Shown here piece after piece: positions 57,401 through 64,000 of a DNA stretch of 64,000 nt. Location of the stretch: assembly GCF_020740795.1 (NCBI RefSeq), contig NC_067301.1, positions 4,030,001 through 4,094,000 on the forward strand, written 5' to 3'. Under the pieces are notes generated by a model. The model was not told where the DNA came from. It saw only the letters and a list, made by a program, of their open reading frames with translations, and searched no databases. Position numbers and translations under genes: made by a program. Position 1 is the first letter of the stretch. Each line of letters starts with the position of its first letter. The stretch comes from Apus apus. Lineage: Eukaryota; Chordata; Aves; Apodiformes; Apodidae.

Positions 57401-60400
57401 TGAAGCTATCTATCCTTCAGGATTTAAGCTCCCTGAAAGAAGTGACCAAGGACTAATAAAACTATCAATCTCATCCACTCTAACTAGGAAAGCAGAGGAT
57501 ATTTTTCCTCCATGTTGCTACATAATTCAGTTTAGTTTTAGGTTACTACTTACTATTGCTGTTTATTTGCAAATAAAATTCAAACCCTTGTATTACAACT
57601 ATTAAATTGCTGCCATTTTACAGAAATATAACAAAACACAGCTGTGACAAAATAGGCTTTTACTTCTGTTAAAACAGTTCAATCCTGCAAGTGCTTTCCT
57701 GCTGTCAGAGTATTTGATGTAAACACCCAATTTTTATTCCATGTGAACAAGAATGACAGTTGAGACTGGTCTTAGGCTAAGAGCTCAGTCAAGTGCATCT
57801 GATTAGCTTTCTTTTGGTAATACAGTACTGAGCTGTGTAAGTCAGTGAAAATTGGCTTGTTTCTTGGATGTAGGAATGAGAAACCAGGCAATGTACATGG
57901 AAGGATCACAGAAGTGGAAGACAGACTTCAGGAGATCATACAGCTATCTAGGCAATATAAAACAGACTGATCTTGAATTCTGTCCTTTCCTGCTGATCAG
58001 TGATTCAAGTTTATACAGAATAGGAAATTGATGCAGTTTCTGTCAGTGACCAAGAATGTAAATGAATGTCAGATTCAACGACTACAATCCTTCCATGAAA
58101 GTTTTCTAACCCTTATGCTAAAAAAACAAGTCTTTGAGGTTTTATTTTATCCTGTGTGCTGAACAAATGCCACCAAAAATGACCTTCTGTGCCACACATG
58201 CTTCATGTTCCTGACTTTAAGAGCTTAACTCTAAGGTGGTTAAAAGCCACAAAGAAGACACAGTGGTTTGGAGGCAGAGGTCTTGGAAAACCATCATTCT
58301 GCTGAGGGGAAAGAAGAGTTGCAGTGCAGGCTCCTAGATCTGTACTAGTTCATTACACAGCCATGAATCTGGATAATTATAATTTTTACTAGCCCCATTA
58401 GAATAAAATTTCTATCTCAATTAAGCAACACAGGTAGAAAAATACAGTAAGTTCTACAGTGAAGAGAAGGAACTGTACACTATCTAACTGAACAAAGAAT
58501 GTAATTGCAGGCAACCCAACAAAACATTTGTTGCCATCTTTCTCTTTGAAATCTTTCTTCAAAAGACAAACTGAATATCAAATAGAGTTTAAGGGCATAT
58601 CCAATTCCCTTAAGTGTAATCCTTAAGGAGACAACTTTCTGCTGCCTAGTTGAAGCACACAGCTCCAGAGTAACAAGGCTGTATTTGTCACCAAGATAAG
58701 TGCTTCCAGTCTATTCCTCATCTTAATTATGGCCTTCTTTGCCTTACACAAACAGCAATCCATCACATGCTCTGCAGATGTTTACACCAGGGCGTTAAAT
58801 CTCAAGTGGATTTTCCAGAGAGCACTTTATATTGTGGTTTCTTCTTTAGATAAAGACTGGCTAAAGATTGCTTTGATCCCATTCTTTAATCTATGCAGAA
58901 ATTAATCTTGGGCTATTGATCTTGCTTTTTTGGTGAGGCTGCCTGGAAACTAAAGCAACATGTGTCCGTTTCCGTTTTGTCAAGTTTAATACAGACTGAC
59001 TTCTTGAACCATTTTTTCAGTTTCAGAAACTGAATTCTGAAAAAATGTCCCAAGCTTGGACTTTGCAATCTGTTGATATCAAGCCAGATTTTAACTAACT
59101 CAACAGTTTTCCTGCCGAATTCCCACACTATTTTCTAATGTAAATTCAGAGACATCAAGGGATTAAGTAGTATCATCTAGAATACAGCTAAAGGGGTGTC
59201 AAAACATGGCCATTTTGCTTCTATTTATATTACCATTATAGCAAAGTCTTCCAGTATTAACACTTGGCTTGCATTTACTCTAAAGACACCGACCATAAAT
59301 CACCACGAGCAGGAGCTCACTTGAAACCAAACTTCCCCTCAGCCCACCACAGATTTACTTACTTGTGGGATTTTTTTGCATTGGCTCCATCTGGTCCCTT
59401 CCCACAGTCATAGGCCTGGATGGTGAAGGTGTAATCCTTCTGCAGTTCACAGTCCAGCTTTTCTTTAGAGCGTATGATTCCCTCACCAGTGGATTTATCC
59501 ACTACCACTGCTTCAAAGGGAACATTCTGCCCATGAATTTTAAATCCACAAATCTCACCTACAGATTCAAAGTAAGAAAGGTTAGAACTGGTCCAAATTG
59601 TGACACGTTTTTAAAATAAATTACCAAATATTTTGCAGCCAAGGGTTTGTGAGGGTCTGTGGACAAAGCATGAGCACTGTGCTTTAAAATGGGTGATTTC
59701 TGGGAACTTTTGTAAAAAGAAGCACACGTCTGCCTTCCAAGCAACTTGTTTACTTTGCATCCATTCATGCAGGAATACAAAAGAGAAAAAGAGAAATGTA
59801 GACAGGCATTTCACAGGAGTACTTGAGATAGCTCTAGGGTAAGAATAGGTCACATGAGAGCATACAGCCAAGGCCACTGGTAGTATCCTCTATGCCAAGC
59901 TACTGGGAAGAGCTGGGCAGCTTGTTTATTTTGACCAGAGCAAAAGGTTAAAGTGCACAGTTACAAGTCGAGGGATGAAAAAGCTTCACGTACAGGTTCA
60001 GCACCAAAATTACAGAAATTCTGTCAACAAATCAAAGAACAAAGTCTTCCTGTGCAATGTACCTGGCTAAAATTAGGGAATCAAAATAAACTACTGAATG
60101 AGAAAGGTAGAAATACCAACTTCTCAGGCATCCATTTCAACAGCTATCTTCTAACACAGCAAATATGTTAGTCAAGGAAGCTCAGACATGGAATGTAAGC
60201 TTTCCTTTGCATTCAAACTCTTCATGCTAACAAACTTGTATGAGAAGTCCCCGGTACATCATTTTAAAACACATGTAAGCCTAAGGTAACACAGCAAGAC
60301 CTTTTGCTGGCACAGCTGCGTCAGTCTGTCAGCAGGTGATGTGGAGTGAGCCTGGCACACCTAGCTGTGCTAACAAAAGCCACTCAATAAACCGTTTCAT

Positions 60401-61021
60401 CACCTACACTGTGTTTTTACTTGTATCACTTACTATGTTTTGAAGGTGATTTTCTTGCATCAACATAAAACACTATTTTGCTACTTTGCAGTGGTATCAT
60501 AATACCAAGAGTGCTCTCCTACTGTAAACATGCCTAGATGCATTAAAAAAAAAAGTATTTGACTCTGATTTTAAACTACTGGAGTAGGTACTGAAGGAAG
60601 TGTACAGCAGGGAAGGTGTTATAATGCTTTGGCAGTTAAAAATTACTTTGCAAAGCACATGAAAAAACCTAAGATGTCCCCAAGAAATAAGCTGTTGGTG
60701 AAAATAGCAGAAAATGCTTCTTTCCCCAAAACCAACTCCTTCAGTGTCCACACAGCATATAATAATCCCAAATGGTTCAAATGGATGTCTGATTTACAGA
60801 TATTTCTAACCAAGGGCTTGGTTACAGAACAGATTTTAATCAATATATTTTAAAATAGGAAAAACAACAACTGGGAGAATAAATGGGACAAAAGAGCATG
60901 ACAGGATCTTCTGTTTAAGTGCTGAATCCCCATTTCATAACCAGTTAGTAGGTTAATATTCATAAAAGGGATAGAAAGAACCCTTTATCACCTTCTTTGG
61001 TGACTGTCACCTCAAAACTCT
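42302..61021 (-). CDS. CLSTN1: Calsyntenin-1 / alcadein-alpha (5' end outside window)
   Basis: Type I membrane protein of neurons. It docks kinesin-1 on vesicles, binds X11/Mint proteins and is cleaved by alpha- and gamma-secretase. Exons in transcript order: 60992-61021 (cassette), 59363-59558, 57116-57324, 55990-56139, 55706-55891, 54567-54815, 52737-52858, 51604-51766, 49440-49490 (cassette), 47513-47670, 46758-46906, 46041-46267, 45465-45635, 44735-44880, 43771-43906, 42943-43127, 42302-42496. The phases join throughout and give 906 residues with both cassettes, or 879 with neither. Order in the protein: cadherin repeats, LNS/LG-like domain, stalk, one membrane helix, acidic tail. Human CLSTN1 has 981 residues, so about 70 N-terminal residues, including the signal peptide, are encoded past the right edge. 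It is CLSTN1 rather than CLSTN2 or 3 because of the long acidic tail with two WDD motifs. Confidence 0.96.
42563..42726 (+). mobile_element. CR1 3'-end fragment in the last CLSTN1 intron
   Basis: The fragment carries 'agaagctgtggccacccc', 'atccctggcagtgctgaagg', 'caggttggatggggctcgg', and 'gggttggatctaggtattt'. It ends with 'cccaacccaaaccatcccat' and 'gattctatgaa'. This is the 3' end of a CR1 element, antisense to CLSTN1. It lies 67 bases upstream, in transcript order, of the last coding exon's acceptor. Confidence 0.88.
42943..43127 (-). CDS. CLSTN1: CLSTN1 transmembrane and first kinesin-binding exon
   Basis: The exon begins VVPSTAT and runs into a 19-residue hydrophobic helix, about 43051-43107. 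A short basic stop-transfer segment (FRIRAAHQR) follows. It then encodes the first W-acidic motif MDWDDSALTI (about 42969-42990), which binds the kinesin light chain in mammals. It ends NPME, which continues as TYED in the last exon to form the X11/Mint-binding NP-type motif. Confidence 0.96.
43771..44880 (-). CDS. CLSTN1: CLSTN1 juxtamembrane stalk exons
   Basis: Exons 44735-44880 and 43771-43906 encode GVDTMASYEEVLHL, LVCSELNGRYVSNEFKVEVNV and then AAQPQFVHPVHH...LSGHNLANPHPFS. The latter is the region from which ectodomain shedding, followed by gamma-secretase, releases the p3-Alc-alpha peptides in mammals. The bird sequence keeps most of it but differs around VHH (EHR in human). Confidence 0.94.
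45465..47670 (-). CDS. CLSTN1: CLSTN1 distal LNS and stalk exons
   Basis: Exons 47513-47670, 46758-46906, 46041-46267 and 45465-45635. Landmarks are QFFRGNLAGLMIRSGKL, DCLYTCKEGLDLQ, KAMQHISYLNSRQFPTPG, GYVMVLQPEEPKISLSG, FPELRIISTITREVEPEG, and DLDTCEVTV-like (here NLDTCEVTVLGEELN). All joins are in phase, with no stop. This is the extracellular segment between the LNS domain and the secretase-cleaved stalk. Confidence 0.94.
47671..51603 (-). other. CLSTN1: CLSTN1 intron containing the cassette exon
   Basis: Apart from the 51-base exon at 49440-49490, no other coding segment was found here. An A/C-rich low-complexity tract lies at 49208-49270. TGCATG on the minus strand occurs at 47792-47797 and 47872-47877, and GCATG at 49365-49369, all downstream of the cassette in transcript order. 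Confidence 0.6.
49440..49490 (-). CDS. CLSTN1: CLSTN1 51-base cassette exon
   Basis: A 51-base exon with phase 1 on both sides lies alone inside a 3.9-kb intron. It encodes EYTGNENDNETVPETSA, inserted between GACWQ and GGELQMAQFF. The acceptor is good ('ttttctacag') but the donor is weak ('gcag|gttgct'). Human CLSTN1 has a 19-residue insert at exactly this point with the same ENDNET core, which I recall as variably included. The neighbouring exons also join perfectly without it. It adds an acidic patch and an NET glycosylation sequon to the LNS region. Confidence 0.85.
51604..55891 (-). CDS. CLSTN1: CLSTN1 LNS/LG-like domain exons
   Basis: Four exons (55706-55891, 54567-54815, 52737-52858, 51604-51766) encode the N-terminal half of the laminin-G/LNS-type domain that follows the cadherin repeats. 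Visible segments are EPGTGSLALFPG, HIGKGCDRDTYSEKS, GLPTDNGHDSDQVFEFNG, WMRHGSG, MNRHHYTLYIHNCRLVF, and WHHYVLNVEFPAVTLYVDG. NWT and NGT give two N-glycosylation sequons. The donor after 54567 is 'gtttgt', weaker than consensus. Confidence 0.94.
55990..59558 (-). CDS. CLSTN1: CLSTN1 cadherin-repeat exons
   Basis: Three exons (59363-59558, 57116-57324, 55990-56139) encode the tandem cadherin repeats. Landmarks are GEICGFKIHGQNVPFEAVVV, the calcium-ligand linker VNDVNEYAPVF, VEAVDADCSPQF, and AYDCGK, which occurs twice. The segment ends with IKPTCKPGWQ. The last exon uses a poor donor, 'caag|gttggt', yet the join to GWSKRIEYEPG in the next exon is exact and in frame. Confidence 0.94.
60992..61021 (-). 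CDS. CLSTN1: CLSTN1 30-base cassette microexon
   Basis: The exon reads, on the minus strand, as ESFEVTVTKE plus one base, bounded by 'ccctttag' and 'gtgata'. It matches the FAESFEVTVTKEGEICG segment of human CLSTN1. It is 30 bases with the same phase on both sides, so skipping leaves the frame intact. The human gene has an isoform lacking ten residues at this place, so this is inferred to be an alternatively spliced exon. It falls in the first cadherin repeat. Confidence 0.88.
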
Positions 61022-64000
61022 CTAAAGGGAGAAAAGATAAACCCAAGTCAGTAACAGGAAAGATTGAAAGGGAGCAAATAAGGAAAAGGCAAAGATGCAC
61101 ACATTACACAGAAAAGCTTTGGGAAAATTGTGTTCTAAAACTCCAGTGGTGATTTGCTGTTATTTGTTACAATTTTAGTTTTAGTTCTGTTATATATGAT
61201 TTAACCTTTTAAGTCCAGGTTGTCATGTGTAGAATTGTGAAGTATTTAGTATGTTTATCAAAAGGCTTTTTTCTTCTTGTAATTTTCTTTTTTTAATAAC
61301 ACCATCTGCTAAACAAAAGATATTTTCAAAATTCCAGGTTGATTAAGAACTATTTGTAAGATAGAATTTTCATCAGAATTTATTTGTGCTATTCTTTGAA
61401 GAAGACATGTTAAATAAGTTAAACAAACTTTTATCTATGAAACTACCATATTTCTACAATTAAAAAACTTCATATTTTCCTTCTGAGTTCCATTAAAAAA
61501 ATACTGAAGTAGTCATGGGATATTTGTGTTTCCACATAAATTCTTATTGGTCTAGGTTGTATAACACCTACATTTGTAAGATATTTAATATGTTATTACT
61601 GTGATAGGCACCTGGAATGGTTTCACAGTTTAAATGAAAAGCCAGTTAACCCTGTTCTTCAATCCCCTGGAAATCATAATCTATTAATTCTCCCAAACTA
61701 CCACCTTTCACATATCATTTGACATATCATTTTTTCCAGATTGTTGACATCTTTGACCTGAATTAAAACCACTTCTAGCAGATTTCCTGTTAATTCTGAA
61801 AAATTCCAAACAACTTGCAGTAACCAAGTTGTTCAAATCTACTCTCCAGTGGCCTTAACAAGAGATGAGGCACTACAGTTACAGAGAAATATTTTCTTAG
61901 AAAGGCAAATGTACAGATTAATATTGAAGCAGAAATATAAGGGGAAATACTTTACAATATGTCACAATTTGTAGTCCATTTTAAAATGAGCCAGTTTCTG
62001 AAATAGCTCTCTAGAGATTCCTCCCTGAAACTCACTTCAGGTAATCCCTGGATTTATAATCAGCTCTTTATTTTAATGCACCGAGTATGCTGCCTCTTGT
62101 GGCACCCACATCATTTATTTCAGTCTATTCTTACACAGGATATAAATATAAACTTGGTTTTTAATATGTTTTGGCAATAGGATCATTCAAGAAAATGTTA
62201 CACTGCTTAAATTCGTGGCTGACACCACTGATAAGCCAACAGCAACATTCTAACTGCAATTCTTAAAATACTACACATCTCTTACTCCCTAAAGTCACCT
62301 TCCTACCCCCTTCCAAGAACTCTAACCTTGAGAATCAGGCATTGCATGTGAAACATTAAGATTACAGGAAAAAAATAAATAGAAAGGAACATTAAAGCAG
62401 AAAGCCTGATAATGGAGAGAAGTGTATTAATGTTGCAACTACCTGTTTGTGAAAAAGGGAGACTATTTAAAACCGGTCGTTTCTCTATCATCTGGAGGGA
62501 CCTTTAACCCTGGCACAGACACCCGTTTGGCTGCTAGGAAGTTCAGGCATTATATTTTTGGCTTCTGAGCATAAGACATAAACAAGCCCTCCAATAAATA
62601 TCCATGTGTCTCCAGGTGCTTTTTAAGGTGTAAAGCTTCTGTTCAAGTTGCACTGTAACTCAACTCCTGCCAAATGATTCCCAAACAATAACAATTGTAT
62701 TTTCCACTTCACACTAGTAAGATTAACAATTGCCCTTTTATTACTACATAGACAAGCTGCTTGTGACTGAAAAGGTTATAATGCATAAAACCTATAGTGT
62801 TACTGATAAGTACTCTAAATCAGCAAATGCAGAGCTCCCTACCTATCAGACTTTTCAAGAACCCTTCTTCAAAGTGACTCTAAAATGAAAAGAAGCAAAA
62901 AGGAGTAATTCTCTGAAGTACAAACTATTTCAAATATTGAAGCTCCCCCTCCTTTCTCAAAAATACATCACAAACTGTTATAGAGCTTTTTCAAGACAAT
63001 TTACAGATTAATATTCCCATGCACAGGTGATATTAATTTTCACCTCAGTTACAAAATGCCTATATACATTTGGGTAAGGCTCTTCTGTGATTACAGAATT
63101 CATGGCAGTACATTTTTTTCATTGCCATTTGGTAAGCCTGGTCCCATACCATGCTCCCTGCTCATTCATCCAACATTGTATGTGCTTGGTGCTTTTCCTC
63201 ATTTCATTCTGAAGCTAAGATGCTTTACTGAAACAAACCTCTACCTCTCCTAATCTTGACTTGACATTCTTCAAACCTTGGAATCAGCTATCCCTCTACA
63301 TTTCCATTCCCCAGGAGAGGAAGCACATTCTCCCAGCTCTAACCTAGCAGCAGTCTACATGAAGGTCATGGAAAGCCTTCAGGAAAGCTTCCCATTTCAA
63401 TACCTTTAGAATGTCTCCTGAACAAGTATTTCTTAGCATCATATAAAACTCCTAAAAACTGAACCAATTTTGAATTTCACAAGAACTCCCTTTCAGCTTG
63501 TATTTCTATGCATGATAGGTACAAAACATCACTTCATGCCTTAAATTTGATGGAAAAATGGCTGGAGTACTACTGCAACAAAACCTCCCTTAGGTTTGCC
63601 AACCGTCTGTGCAACATATTGGTTGTACACTCACTGAATCACTCCCTGGATGTGACAAGATCAAAATCTTTATGTTTGATTACACAGCATCATTCATCTT
63701 CTCCACATCTCACTGCTTTCTCCCCATCATCCGGCTGAGCACTGCATTACACACAGACAGGATGTCAGCACAGCTTCCTGCCCTAAACAAACACAGCATC
63801 AGCACTGGCCCACAGCTACGTGGGAACCCCACACACCTCTGGAGAGAAGCTGGCAGAAAGGATTAATGGAGTTTTGGTTTGGTTTTGTTGGTTTTGTGGT
63901 GGTTTTTTTTAAAGAATGCATACAGATTCTGTAAGATCATTTTCAAATCTCTATGCATATGCATACTCCAAGGCAAAAAATTCCTAACCCCCACAAAAAT
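61022..64000 (-). other. CLSTN1: CLSTN1 5' intron, no exon found
   Basis: The sequence upstream, in transcript order, of the 30-base exon is A/T-rich and holds no segment resembling the remaining N-terminal CLSTN1 coding sequence. A T/G-rich simple tract lies at 63871-63912. The missing first exons must lie beyond the right edge. Confidence 0.6.

Noticed and set aside
63871..63912. T/G-rich 'ggtttt'-like run as an interstitial telomere or repeat array
   Set aside because: Units are irregular and too short; it is a simple low-complexity tract like several others in the window.

Overview
This window is vertebrate nuclear DNA, almost certainly from a bird. The evidence is split genes with canonical GT-AG introns, short introns, several CR1-type LINE 3' ends, and proteins close to but distinct from mammalian orthologues. 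It holds two convergent genes, PIK3CD on the plus strand and CLSTN1 on the minus strand, the same neighbour pair as on human 1p36.

Layout. 1-10.7 kb: no recognisable coding sequence; upstream flank or a distal 5' intron of PIK3CD. 10.73-11.28 kb: a CR1 fragment ending at the edge of a CpG island (about 11.27-11.66 kb) that holds GC boxes and a probable non-coding first exon of PIK3CD (donor after 11480). 11.5-17.5 kb: intron 1. 17,514-35,697: all 22 coding exons of PIK3CD, which join in frame without a break to a 1,046-residue p110-delta catalytic subunit. 35.7-39.9 kb: PIK3CD 3' UTR and the short convergent interval. 39.9-42.3 kb: CLSTN1 3' UTR. 42,302-61,021: 17 CLSTN1 exons on the minus strand, giving the C-terminal 906 residues of calsyntenin-1 (alcadein-alpha), including two small frame-preserving cassette exons. 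61-64 kb: CLSTN1 intron. The 5'-most CLSTN1 exons (signal peptide and mature N terminus) lie beyond the right edge.

The genes are not functionally coupled in any way visible here. PIK3CD encodes a class IA PI3-kinase catalytic subunit, mainly a leukocyte signalling enzyme. CLSTN1 encodes a neuronal type I membrane protein that links vesicles to kinesin-1 and is processed by secretases. I found no CRISPR array, tRNA, rRNA, operon or other new system. The points most worth following are the two CLSTN1 microexons with possible RBFOX sites, the CR1 element touching the PIK3CD promoter, and the facing poly(A) signals between the two genes.
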